This document shows, in pieces, positions 26,278 through 34,571 of a stretch of DNA of 64,000 nucleotides. The DNA is from CAIQIA01 sp945861105 (lineage in GTDB: Bacteria > Cyanobacteriota > Cyanobacteriia > PCC-6307 > Cyanobiaceae). The notes beneath the pieces are model-generated. The model saw only the letters and a list, made by a program, of their open reading frames with translations, had not been told where the DNA came from and ran no database searches. The number at the start of each line of letters is the position of its first letter. Position 1 is the first letter of the stretch. The stretch spans positions 1 through 64,000 of the forward strand of contig CANLCC010000005.1 in assembly GCA_947488815.1 (NCBI GenBank). Direction: 5' to 3'. Made by a program: the position numbers and the translations under genes.

Positions 26278-27216
26278 CTACGACGTCAATCGTGACAGCT
26301 GCCCGGTCCCGCGCAGCAGCTGCTGCACCACCCCGAGTCCCAGCACCAGCAGAAACAGGGCGAGGCCGGCGGTGCAGGCGTAGCTGATCTCCAGTTCCTG
26401 AAAGGCCAGGTCGTACACGTAGTACACCACCGTTCGGGTGGCATCGGCGGGTCCCCCCTGGGTCATCAGGAACACCTCTTCGAAAGTCTTGGTGGCGGCG
26501 ATCGCCGACATCACCGCCACCAGCACCACGTAGGGCATCAGCAGCGGCAGGGTGATGTCGACGTGGCGACGCCAGCCGCGGCTGCCGTCGAGCTCGGCCG
26601 CTTCGTAGAGATCCCCGGGGATGCCCTGCAGGCCCCCCAGGAAGATCACCATGTAGTAACCGAGCCCTTTCCAGAGGGTCACCAGCATCACGGCCGGCAG
26701 GGCCAGGCGCGGATCGGTGAGGAAGCCGAGGGGGGGCAGGGTGCCGCCGCTGAGGCTGGCCAGCCAGCCATTGATCAGTCCGTTCTCGGCGTACAGCCAG
26801 CGGAAGGCGATGGCGGCCACCACGATCGACACCAGCACCGGCGTGTAGAGAGCTCCACGGATCCAGTGGATTCCAGGGAGGGCCCGGTTCACCAGCAGGG
26901 CCAGCAGCAGCGACCCCAGCACGATCGGTGGCACCACGCCACAGAGGTAGAGCGCGGTGGTGATCAGCACCCGCCGGAACAGGGGGTCCTCAAGCAGTCG
27001 CCGGACGTTGGCCAGGCCGATGAACACGGGCGGTTCCGACAGATCCAGGCCGGTGCGGGTGACGCTCAGTCCGAGGGCCATCAGGGCCGGGGCCAGCACC
27101 GTGAGCAGCAGGATCAGCAGGGCCGGCGCCAGGAACAGCCAGGGCAGCAGGCGGGATCGCAACACGGGGGACTCGGCGGGATCGCCAGCATTGTGCGTGA
27201 GCTGGGGCCTCGCCAT
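26278..27216 (-). CDS. Sugar ABC transporter permease, MalF/UgpA type
   Basis: This 312-residue protein has six predicted membrane helices and the binding-protein-dependent permease loop EAAELDGSRGWRRHVDITLP, which contacts the ATPase. It resembles the MalF/UgpA class of carbohydrate permeases. No second permease, ATPase or sugar-binding protein is encoded nearby, so the partners must be elsewhere. In related cyanobacteria such systems import compatible solutes such as glucosylglycerol or trehalose; that is only a suggestion. The ATG at 27216 is used because a longer frame has no helix-like sequence. Confidence 0.88.
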   Translation of the reverse strand: MARPQLTHNAGDPAESPVLRSRLLPWLFLAPALLILLLTVLAPALMALGLSVTRTGLDLSEPPVFIGLANVRRLLEDPLFRRVLITTALYLCGVVPPIVLGSLLLALLVNRALPGIHWIRGALYTPVLVSIVVAAIAFRWLYAENGLINGWLASLSGGTLPPLGFLTDPRLALPAVMLVTLWKGLGYYMVIFLGGLQGIPGDLYEAAELDGSRGWRRHVDITLPLLMPYVVLVAVMSAIAATKTFEEVFLMTQGGPADATRTVVYYVYDLAFQELEISYACTAGLALFLLVLGLGVVQQLLRGTGQLSRLTS

Positions 27217-27251
27217 ACATTCGGTGGGTCTGCCCACCGTCGACCCCCGTT

Positions 27252-28379
27252 GTGATCGAGACCTCACCTGCCCTCACCACCGTGCCGGTGGAGCTGGGGG
27301 CCAAGGCCTACCCGGTGCGCATCGGCCCCGGTGCCCTGGACCAGCTGGGGGAGGAGATTCTGGCCCGTGGGTTCGCCCGCGGCGTGCGGGTGTTGGTGGT
27401 CAGCAATCCGGATGTCGACGGTCCCTATGGCGATCGGGTGCTGCGCTCCCTCGAGCGGGCCGGGTTTCGCAGTGAGCGCCTCGTGCTCGAGGCCGGTGAG
27501 GACCAGAAGACCCTGGCCACGGTCAGCCGCATCCATCAGGCGGCCTACGACCATCAGCTCGAACGCGGTTCGCTGATCGTCGCCCTTGGCGGCGGTGTGG
27601 TGGGGGACATGGCGGGTTTCGCGGCGGCCACCTGGTTGCGCGGCATCGCCGTGGTGCAGGTGCCCACGACCCTGCTGGCCATGGTCGATGCCGCCATCGG
27701 CGGCAAGACGGGGGTCAACCACCCCGGCGGCAAGAACCTGATCGGCGCCTTCCACCAGCCGTCGCTGGTGCTGGTGGATCCCTCCACCCTGACCACCCTG
27801 CCGCCGCGGGAGCTGCAGGCCGGCATGGCGGAGGTGATCAAGTACGGAGTCATCGCCGATGCGGTGCTGTTCGACGCCCTGGAACGGCAGGAGTCGCTGG
27901 CCAGCCTCGAAGCCGTCGGGCCGGCCCTGCTGGCCCAGATCCTGCGCCGCTCGGCCACTGCCAAGGCCCGGGTGGTGGCCGCCGACGAGCGGGAGGGCAG
28001 CCTGCGGGCGATTCTCAACTACGGCCATACCCTCGGCCATGTGGTCGAGACCCTCACGGGCTATCGCCGATTTCTCCACGGCGAAGCGGTGGCGATCGGG
28101 ATGGTGGCGGCCGGCCTCCTCAGCCGTGAGCTTGGCCTGTGGAGCGCCGCCGAGGAGGAGCGCCAGCGGCAGCTGATCGCCCGGGCGGGCCTGCCCCTGG
28201 CGGCCCCGCCCCTGGAGCCGGACGCGGTGCGGGAGTGCCTGCTGCGCGACAAGAAAGTGCGCGACGGCCGTGTCCGTTTCGTGCTGCCGACCCAGATCGG
28301 CGCCGTCGAGCTGCGGGATGACGTTCCCCTCGCCATGGCCCAGGCGGCGCTCATGCAGACCATCCCGGCCAGATCCTGA
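27252..28379 (+). CDS. aroB: 3-dehydroquinate synthase
   Basis: This 375-residue NAD-dependent enzyme closes DAHP to 3-dehydroquinate in the shikimate pathway. The signature GGGVVGDMAGFAAATWLRGI, IGGKTGVNHPGGKNLIGAFH, and the metal-ligand region ILNYGHTLGHVVE followed by HGEAVAIGM are all present. The start is GTG at 27252, divergent from the sugar permease. Its last 29 bp overlap the convergent MidA-like gene. Confidence 0.97.
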   Translation: MIETSPALTTVPVELGAKAYPVRIGPGALDQLGEEILARGFARGVRVLVVSNPDVDGPYGDRVLRSLERAGFRSERLVLEAGEDQKTLATVSRIHQAAYDHQLERGSLIVALGGGVVGDMAGFAAATWLRGIAVVQVPTTLLAMVDAAIGGKTGVNHPGGKNLIGAFHQPSLVLVDPSTLTTLPPRELQAGMAEVIKYGVIADAVLFDALERQESLASLEAVGPALLAQILRRSATAKARVVAADEREGSLRAILNYGHTLGHVVETLTGYRRFLHGEAVAIGMVAAGLLSRELGLWSAAEEERQRQLIARAGLPLAAPPLEPDAVRECLLRDKKVRDGRVRFVLPTQIGAVELRDDVPLAMAQAALMQTIPARS

Positions 28380-29508
28380 GGCCCCCCGCTGCAAGGTCCT
28401 CCGCCGGTTCGGTCTGCAGCAGCATCCAATGGAACCCCCCCAGCAGGTGTGGGTCCACCAGTCGCAGCAGTTCCTCCCGCCGCTGCAGCCGCATCGCGAG
28501 CGAACCGGCATCGGCGTCGGAGAGGGCCGAGAGTTCTCCGGCCAGCCCCAGGCCCAGCAGCGCTTCCCCCTGCAGGGCTGACCCATGCCAGTGCCAGCCG
28601 CTGCGACCGGCGGCCATGGCCATGGCATCGAGGCATACATGGGCGCTCAGATCCTGCCGGCCGGGGTCCTGGAGCAGGTCTGAACCACCCTGCTGCTGCC
28701 GCACCGCCAGCAGGGTGCCGCCATGGCGCCAGGGGGCATAGAGCTGGCGAGCGGTGAGGGCATAGTCGATCGCCAGCAGCCAGCCCCGCTCCAGCCCCCG
28801 GCGCATCCGCCGCAGGCAGGGGGCCAGGGCCGGGCACCATTCGCTGGTCCATCCCAGGGCACGCCCACCACCGTCGGCCGGCAGGCCCAGGGCGTCCAGC
28901 TGCCGCAGCAGGCCGGCCGCCAGCGATGGACCGGCAACCTCCTGCAACCGGCCCTCGGCATCCAGGGTCACCTGCAGCCGCCGCCAGCCGTCGGGCCCCA
29001 GCTGGAACCGCTCCACCGGCAGGGCATCGAAGAGTTCATTCGCCAGCACCACCCCGTGGCGGGGGGTGGTGGTCGCTTCCGCCAGGGGCCAGCCGGCGGC
29101 GGCGAGCCGCTGCCGCTGGCGACGGCGCAGGGCAGGGCTGGCCTCCTGCAGCACCAGCTCGAGCCGTTCCAGCCAGGGGGGATTGAGCTGCTGCAGGGCG
29201 CCGCGCAGCTGGACCGCCAGGTCCCCATCGCCGGGCCCCCATTCGATCAGGGCCAGGGGGCCGGAGCCCTGGGCCGCGAGCCGGTCGAAGAGGGGCAGCA
29301 GCTGGCGGGCCAGCAGTTCGGCAAAAGCCGATCCAAGGGCCGGTGAGGTGACGAAGTCACCCCGGGGCCCGAAGCGCACGTGGCCAGCGCCGTAGTACCC
29401 GTGCTCTGGATCATGCAGCAGCCACTGCAGCAGCTGGGGCCAGCCCACCGGCCTTCCCCGCCGTTGCAGGCGCCGGGTGAGCCAGCTGTCGGCGGGGGGG
29501 CTGGTCAC
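28351..29508 (-). CDS. SAM-dependent methyltransferase, MidA/NDUFAF7 (DUF185) family
   Basis: This protein of about 385 residues belongs to the family of NDUFAF7/MidA, which dimethylates an arginine on a complex I subunit in mitochondria. Landmarks are LLHDPEHGYYGAG, FGPRGDFVTSPALGSAFAELLARQ split across the N-terminus, the SAM site IEWGPGDGDLA and VVLANELFDALPVERF. In cyanobacteria a role in NDH-1 assembly is possible but untested. The GTG at 29508 is used; a TTG at 29532 would add eight residues and overlap the divergent gene's region. Confidence 0.85.
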   Translation of the reverse strand: MTSPPADSWLTRRLQRRGRPVGWPQLLQWLLHDPEHGYYGAGHVRFGPRGDFVTSPALGSAFAELLARQLLPLFDRLAAQGSGPLALIEWGPGDGDLAVQLRGALQQLNPPWLERLELVLQEASPALRRRQRQRLAAAGWPLAEATTTPRHGVVLANELFDALPVERFQLGPDGWRRLQVTLDAEGRLQEVAGPSLAAGLLRQLDALGLPADGGGRALGWTSEWCPALAPCLRRMRRGLERGWLLAIDYALTARQLYAPWRHGGTLLAVRQQQGGSDLLQDPGRQDLSAHVCLDAMAMAAGRSGWHWHGSALQGEALLGLGLAGELSALSDADAGSLAMRLQRREELLRLVDPHLLGGFHWMLLQTEPAEDLAAGGLRIWPGWSA

Positions 29509-29561
29509 AGGCGCATCGTGAATCGGTGACAATGCATCCTTGCGTTTCCTCCCCGCCGTCC

Positions 29562-30359
29562 ATGGTGCGTCGCCTGCTGGTGCTCACGGCTCTCGTGCTG
29601 GGGCTGCAGGCCCTCTGGCCGGCGGCGGCGATGGCTTACGACAACCCCGACCTCTTGCCCGACCATCCGACGCCGGTCATTGACCTGGCCAGGGCCCTCA
29701 CCGATCCCCAGCGGAGCCAGCTGGAGGGCCAGCTGGATGATTTCGAGGAGCGCAGCGGCTGGAAGCTGCGGGTGCTGACCCAGTACGACCGCACCCCCGG
29801 CAAGGCCGTGCGCGACTTCTGGCAGCTGGATGAGCGCAGCCTGCTGCTGGTGGCTGATCCCCGCGGCGGCAATTTGCTGAATTTCAACGTCGGCGATGCC
29901 CTCTTCGCCCTCATGCCCCGCACCTACTGGGTCGAGCTGCAGACCCGCTATGGCAACCAGTACTACGTACGCGACCACGGCGAGGACGGGGCGATCCTCG
30001 CGGCCCTGGGGGCGGTGGAGACCTGCCTTGAACGGGGCGGCTGCCAGGTGGTTCCCGGTCTGCCGCAGGAGCAGTGGCTGCTCACCCTGTGCAGCTCGAT
30101 CCTGGGGGGCCTGATCGTGGGTGTGGTGGCGTACCCACGGCAGCCCGATCGGGTCATCGCCTGGGGCTGGGTGCTGTTGCTGTCACCCCTGTGGCTGATG
30201 CTCTTCGGTGTCTTCGGCGTCGCTCCGGTGGTGACCCGCACCCACGAGTGGCTTCCGCTGGCCCGCAATGGCCTTGGTTTCGTGGTGAGCGCCCTGGGGG
30301 CTTATCTGCTTGCCCAGTGGCGCCTGTTCCCGCGGGAACAGGGCGATGGCAATGGGTGA
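29562..30359 (+). CDS. TPM-domain thylakoid protein, Psb32-like
   Basis: This 265-residue protein has a signal peptide (RRLLVLTALVLGLQALWPAAAMA), a lumenal TPM domain with ALTDPQRSQLEGQLDDFEER and DERSLLLVADPRGGNLLNFNVG, and two C-terminal membrane helices. That layout matches cyanobacterial Psb32 and plant TLP18.3, which help PSII repair and protect against photoinhibition. In-frame starts at 29526 (GTG) and 29532 (ATG) also exist; the ATG at 29562 gives the cleanest signal peptide. Confidence 0.82.
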   Translation: MVRRLLVLTALVLGLQALWPAAAMAYDNPDLLPDHPTPVIDLARALTDPQRSQLEGQLDDFEERSGWKLRVLTQYDRTPGKAVRDFWQLDERSLLLVADPRGGNLLNFNVGDALFALMPRTYWVELQTRYGNQYYVRDHGEDGAILAALGAVETCLERGGCQVVPGLPQEQWLLTLCSSILGGLIVGVVAYPRQPDRVIAWGWVLLLSPLWLMLFGVFGVAPVVTRTHEWLPLARNGLGFVVSALGAYLLAQWRLFPREQGDGNG

Positions 30360-30387
30360 CTCGCTGTTAGTGATCAATCGTGGGTGA

Positions 30388-31164
30388 TCAGTTGTCCTGA
30401 AGATCCTTCAGGGCACAGTCAAGGCTGCCGTCCTGGCAATTGCTGTCTGTCACCTTGGCCAGGGGCAGGCGATTGCGCAGCCGCACAAGATTGGCCTGAT
30501 AGAAGCGCTGCAGCTCTTCAAGGCGTTTGACGGGCTGTCCGTAATAGCTGCTGCCCCGCAGGGTGGGGAACGAGGCCCACTCGGGCGCCAGCAGGGCAGC
30601 CAGTTCAGCATTGAGCTCGCCACGGTCGGCGAGGGGCAGGGCCCCCCGGCGGGCGATCAGGTAAAGGGCGGCCTGATCCTGCACCTGCGGACCGAAGCCC
30701 GGGAGGTTCATGGCCCGGGTGACGAGGCCCCAGGTGGCAGGCATGAACTGATAGGCGCCGGCAGCCGCGCTCGCATACCCGGAGGTGTAGTTGACACGGT
30801 CAGGATGGCGCTCGAGGCTTGACATCAGCCCTCCGCCGAACATCACGCGGTAGCCGAGATCGGTGCCTTCCTTCCAGGTGCCTTCGGCGTAGCGGATGGT
30901 GTTCAGCAGGGCCCGCCGCTCGGGGGTGATCGCGAAGTACCGCGGCATGGCCGGGAACCCCGGGAAGGTGAGGCGGGGGAGGCTCAGCTGAGCCACTGAA
31001 CGCTCATCCACGCGCACGGGTTGGCCGGCACCGGCCGGGAGCTGCTCGGTGGCACGGGTCGGCCCAGCGGCGACGGCGGCCAGCAGGCCTCCGCACAGGG
31101 AAAGGGAGAGAACTGGATGGATGCGATCTCGGAAGGGTCGGATGGGCAGAACCTTCGACGTCAT
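30388..31164 (-). CDS. Exported GH104-type lysozyme-like (endolysin) protein
   Basis: This 258-residue protein has a signal peptide (VLSLSLCGGLLAAVAAGP) and a domain like phage lambda endolysin, the GH104 lytic transglycosylases. Key features are the catalytic Glu in TIRYAEGTWKEG, GYRVMFGGGLM, and SGYASAAAGAYQFMPATWGLV. It should cleave peptidoglycan in the periplasm. No phage genes are nearby, and such chromosomal GH104 proteins are known in picocyanobacteria. The ATG at 31164 is used; ATGs at 31227 and 31230 would add residues before the signal peptide. The upstream DNA is unusually AT-rich for this window. Confidence 0.82.
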   Translation of the reverse strand: MTSKVLPIRPFRDRIHPVLSLSLCGGLLAAVAAGPTRATEQLPAGAGQPVRVDERSVAQLSLPRLTFPGFPAMPRYFAITPERRALLNTIRYAEGTWKEGTDLGYRVMFGGGLMSSLERHPDRVNYTSGYASAAAGAYQFMPATWGLVTRAMNLPGFGPQVQDQAALYLIARRGALPLADRGELNAELAALLAPEWASFPTLRGSSYYGQPVKRLEELQRFYQANLVRLRNRLPLAKVTDSNCQDGSLDCALKDLQDN

Positions 31165-31633
31165 ACGCAGAGCACAAAACAAGCCGCTCACGATTTCTCC
31201 TGAAACGGACGGCACAAATATGCCCATCAATGGGACCGGCGAGAAAATAAATTAGACAGATAAAAAATCGTCTACTGTCCATTGACCGCCACATGGGCGC
31301 TTGTGACTGCCTCAGATCGCCTGGATTTGAATCAACTCCACAGCTGCATTCTGTCCCCTTTGAGGGATGTTCAGGCAGCTTGGTGTGATTGGTCACAGTT
31401 CGCTGGCACCGCTTGCCTTTGCAGCGTCAGCCCTTGCGGCCCGGTCGTTCTGGCCGCTGTCCCTGGAGATCTTCGTGGTGATCGGGGGCCGCGGCTGAGC
31501 GCTCGGCACGCGTCTCTGCGGTTGTGTGCCGGGTCTGCTCGGACGTCGCGGGAGGCGCCCACGAAGCGCCCGTTGTCCAGCGCACCTGTGCCGGATCGTC
31601 AGCCGCTGGGGCCTGCCGGTTGTGTCAGCTGTC
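31165..31633. other. 469-bp intergenic region, partly AT-rich
   Basis: This gap lies upstream of the two divergently placed minus-strand genes' ends (between the GH104 start and the glycosyltransferase stop). From about 31190 to 31330 the base composition is much more AT-rich than the rest of the window, fitting a promoter or leader for the GH104 gene. An interrupted inverted repeat (GACAG at 31256-31260 with CTGTC at 31276-31280) flanks an A-rich run. One small possible ORF is listed separately. No RNA gene or terminator was recognised. Confidence 0.5.
31367..31498 (+). CDS. Possible 43-residue hydrophobic small ORF
   Basis: An ATG at 31367, preceded at short distance by GAGGG, opens a frame encoding MFRQLGVIGHSSLAPLAFAA followed by SALAARSFWPLSLEIFVVIGGRG. 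The middle is hydrophobic enough for one membrane helix. Third codon positions are less GC-rich than in neighbouring genes and the SD spacing is tight, so coding status is doubtful. Confidence 0.25.
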   Translation: MFRQLGVIGHSSLAPLAFAASALAARSFWPLSLEIFVVIGGRG

Positions 31634-32716
31634 TCACGGCAGCGGGCACCAATGGGTGGCCAGCCAGGCGGCCGCCCGGTCGGCCCCATCACTGGCCAGG
31701 GGTGGGCCCATGGGCGGTGCCAGGGGGCGATCGAGGGCCCATTCGCCACTGCCGAACTGGTCGCGGCTGAGGATCCGGTGTCTGCCGTGGCGCTGCAGGC
31801 CCTCCAGCAGCACCGCCGCCTCGGCGAACTGGGCCCGTTCGACGGCCACCACGCCCACGTCCTGGGCAAGGGCCTCACAGAAGGTGCTGTAGCCAGGCTT
31901 GGTGATCACCAGCTGGCAGAGGGGCAGCACATCGAGGGGGCGCAGGTCAGCCGGCACCGGGATCAGGTTGGCGGCCTCCGGCAGCCGGCGGTCGCAGACC
32001 AGAAAGCGCCAGTCGGGCCAGCGGGAGGGCAGGGCCGGATCCAGGGCCAGGCCCATCCCCCCGAAACTCAGCAGCGCCGTGCGCTCGCGCGGGTGGTCGT
32101 GTCCCAGCCGTCGGCGCAGTTCCTCGGGGCCAAAGCGGGGGGTGCCGCTCTCGCCGCCGATGGCCAGCTGGGGCAACCCCCAGTCCATGGTCAGGGGGAA
32201 CGGGCAGCGGATCAGGGCCTGGCCACGGCGGTACAGGCGCTGGCAGTGGTCGACCCAGGGCACGAAGGCCGGGCCAAGGGCGGCGTAGATGGCATCCCAG
32301 CCGAAATTGCCGTGCCAGACCAGCGGAATCCCCAGGGATTCGGCCAGGCGCACCGCCGCCGGTGGGATGTCGGCGATCACCAGCCCGCGCCCGCCATGGG
32401 CGGCCAGCCGGGGGGCCAGCCAGGCCAGTTCCTCTTCCAGCTGCCCGGGCAGGGACGCTTCCAGGGCCTCCAGCGCCGTCAGCGTCGCGGCGGGATCGCT
32501 GCCCAGGGCATCGGCCTGGCGCACACCGACGTCCCAGACGCAGGGGCGATGGAGCCACGGCAGATCACCGAGGTTCTGCCGCAGCAGGTCTTCCGGCAGC
32601 CCCGTCGACAGCACCAGTTCGATGTCGTGGCGCCGCTGCAGCAGGTCCCGCAGCAGGGCCGCCATGCGGGCGCCGTGGCCGAATCCGTGGCTGCTGATGC
32701 AGGCGATGATCAGCAT
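31634..32716 (-). CDS. Glycosyltransferase-like protein (GT-B fold)
   Basis: This 360-residue protein opens with MLIIACISSHGFGHGARMAA, the glycine-rich start of GT-B enzymes of the MurG/GT28 kind, and has the acceptor-like helix VIADIPPAAVRLAESLGIPLV. The C-terminal half contains LPLCQLVITKPGYSTFCEALAQ, the conserved donor-nucleotide region. The same arrangement occurs in the N-terminal part of plant L-arabinokinase. Donor and acceptor are unknown. It overlaps the metallophosphoesterase gene by 7 bp, so the two are coupled. Confidence 0.8.
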   Translation of the reverse strand: MLIIACISSHGFGHGARMAALLRDLLQRRHDIELVLSTGLPEDLLRQNLGDLPWLHRPCVWDVGVRQADALGSDPAATLTALEALEASLPGQLEEELAWLAPRLAAHGGRGLVIADIPPAAVRLAESLGIPLVWHGNFGWDAIYAALGPAFVPWVDHCQRLYRRGQALIRCPFPLTMDWGLPQLAIGGESGTPRFGPEELRRRLGHDHPRERTALLSFGGMGLALDPALPSRWPDWRFLVCDRRLPEAANLIPVPADLRPLDVLPLCQLVITKPGYSTFCEALAQDVGVVAVERAQFAEAAVLLEGLQRHGRHRILSRDQFGSGEWALDRPLAPPMGPPLASDGADRAAAWLATHWCPLP

Positions 32717-33561
32717 GCGACCGGCTCACTGCTCAGCAGGTCGTCCTGGGCCCGCACCACCCCTTCGCTGTCGTGCCAGCAGAGCCGCACGGCCTCGACC
32801 CGCCCGTCCGCGGCCAGGTCGACCCAGCTGAACTGCCGCACGGCGCGACCGTTCACGTCATGGCCATGGCGGGGAACGCAGGCGGCATTGAAGAAGATCG
32901 TCCCCTGGCCGTCGCGCAACAGCCGCCGGCGGGCGCCACCGCTGCGCAGCCGATGGTGCATGTGGCCGAAGACCACCAGCGGCACAGGGCGCTGGCGGCG
33001 GATGCGCTGCAGGGCCTCCCGCAGATCCAGGTCCCCCCAGTCGAGGGCCGGTCGCTTCCAGTCACGGCCGCAGGGATCGCTGGCGGCGCTGCCCAGGCCG
33101 CTGGGGCCGCAGTGGGCGAGCAGCACGAGGGGGCGTCCCTCCGGCGCCGCCAGGGCCGCGGTGGTGATGCGTTCGGCCGATTGCAGCAGATCCAGCGGGC
33201 CCCAGTGGGCCTGCACCGCCTGGGACAGGTTGAAGCCGCCGCCGGCACTGCCGGGGCGCCCCCCCACCACCGCCAGCCCCGGTGGGTCCAGCCAGCGCAA
33301 GGACCAGGGGCAGTGCAGCTCCCCCAGCGCCTGGTCCATGCGGGCCATGGTGCGGCCGCTGGCGTCGCGGCCCGCATCGTGGTTGCCGAGGATGCAGGCC
33401 GCCGGCAGGGGCAGGGAGGCCAGGCGCCGGCCGAGGCGGCCATCCCCATCGGCCAGGTCGCCCACCAGCAGCAGGGCATCGGGCTGCAGATGACGCAGCA
33501 CGGCTTCGTCGTGGTCGTCCCACTGGCCGTGCAGATCACCGGCGATGGCCACTCGCAGCAC
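32710..33561 (-). CDS. Calcineurin-like metallophosphoesterase (TIGR04168-type)
   Basis: This 283-residue protein has all dimetal phosphoesterase motifs in order: AGDLHGQWDDHD, LLVGDLADGDG, ILGNHDAG, LLAHCGPSG and FGHMHHRLRSGG. Its form matches the cyanobacterial/plant family TIGR04168. The substrate is not known. It is immediately upstream of and overlaps the glycosyltransferase gene, which suggests a shared pathway, perhaps in glycolipid or polysaccharide metabolism. Confidence 0.85.
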   Translation of the reverse strand: MLRVAIAGDLHGQWDDHDEAVLRHLQPDALLLVGDLADGDGRLGRRLASLPLPAACILGNHDAGRDASGRTMARMDQALGELHCPWSLRWLDPPGLAVVGGRPGSAGGGFNLSQAVQAHWGPLDLLQSAERITTAALAAPEGRPLVLLAHCGPSGLGSAASDPCGRDWKRPALDWGDLDLREALQRIRRQRPVPLVVFGHMHHRLRSGGARRRLLRDGQGTIFFNAACVPRHGHDVNGRAVRQFSWVDLAADGRVEAVRLCWHDSEGVVRAQDDLLSSEPVAC

Positions 33562-33620
33562 GGGGGACGGCAGACGGACTTCCTAGGGTGTGATCATCCT
33601 CCCGCGCCACGGTCCGTCGC

Positions 33621-34562
33621 GTGTTCCTCAGCACCGCCCCCAAGGATCGCCCTGCCCGCATCCAGGAGCTGAAGCAGCAGCGCCGGGCCCTGATCCTGGC
33701 GCACTACTACCAGGAACCCGCCATCCAGGACCTGGCCGACGTGATCGGGGACTCGCTGGAACTGTCGCGCCGCGCCGCGGCCACCGACGCCGACGTGATC
33801 GTGTTCTGCGGGGTGCACTTCATGGCCGAGACCGCCAAGATCCTCAACCCGGGCCGCACGGTGGTGCTGCCGGACCTGGCGGCCGGCTGCAGCCTGGCTG
33901 ACGCCTGCCCGGCCGATGAATTCGCACGCTTCAGGGCCCGGCATCCCGACCACATCGTGGTCAGCTACATCAACTGTTCGGCGGCGGTGAAGGCCCAGAG
34001 CGACCTGATCTGCACAAGCAGCAACGCCGTTGATCTCGTGAGGCAGCTGCCGGCCGACCGGCCGATCCTCTTTGCACCGGACCAGAACCTCGGCCGCTGG
34101 GTGCAGCGCCAGAGCGGCCGCGAGCTGACCCTCTGGCCCGGCAGCTGCATCGTCCACGAGACCTTCAGTGAAGAGGCCCTGCTGCGGTTGAAGCACGAGC
34201 ATCCCGAGGCGGAGGTGATCGCCCATCCCGAGTGCCAGCCGCATCTGCTCGATCTGGCCGATTTCATCGGCTCCACCAGTGCCCTGCTGCGGCATGCCGC
34301 CAGCAGTGACGCCACCACCTTTCTGGTGCTGACCGAACCAGGCATCCTGCACCAGATGCGCCGGCGGCTGCCGGCCAAGGTCTTCCACGACGTGCCCGGG
34401 GCCGACGGCTGCAGCTGCAACGCCTGCCCCTACATGCGCCTCAACACCCTCGAGAAGCTGGAGCGCTGCCTCGAGACCCTGTCGCCGGCCATCGAACTCG
34501 ACGAGGACCTGCGCCTGCGGGCCCTGGCGCCGATCGAGCGCATGCTGGCCATGAGCCGCTGA
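33621..34562 (+). CDS. nadA: Quinolinate synthase
   Basis: This 313-residue [4Fe-4S] enzyme condenses iminoaspartate with dihydroxyacetone phosphate to quinolinate in NAD synthesis. Conserved segments are LILAHYYQEPAIQDLADVIGDSL, VFCGVHFMAETAKIL (first Fe-S Cys), SYINCSAAVKAQSD, and DGCSCNACPYMRLNTLEKL near the C-terminus. The GTG at 33621 gives normal length. It diverges from the metallophosphoesterase gene across 59 bp. Confidence 0.95.
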   Translation: MFLSTAPKDRPARIQELKQQRRALILAHYYQEPAIQDLADVIGDSLELSRRAAATDADVIVFCGVHFMAETAKILNPGRTVVLPDLAAGCSLADACPADEFARFRARHPDHIVVSYINCSAAVKAQSDLICTSSNAVDLVRQLPADRPILFAPDQNLGRWVQRQSGRELTLWPGSCIVHETFSEEALLRLKHEHPEAEVIAHPECQPHLLDLADFIGSTSALLRHAASSDATTFLVLTEPGILHQMRRRLPAKVFHDVPGADGCSCNACPYMRLNTLEKLERCLETLSPAIELDEDLRLRALAPIERMLAMSR

Positions 34563-34571
34563 ACCCAGGGG

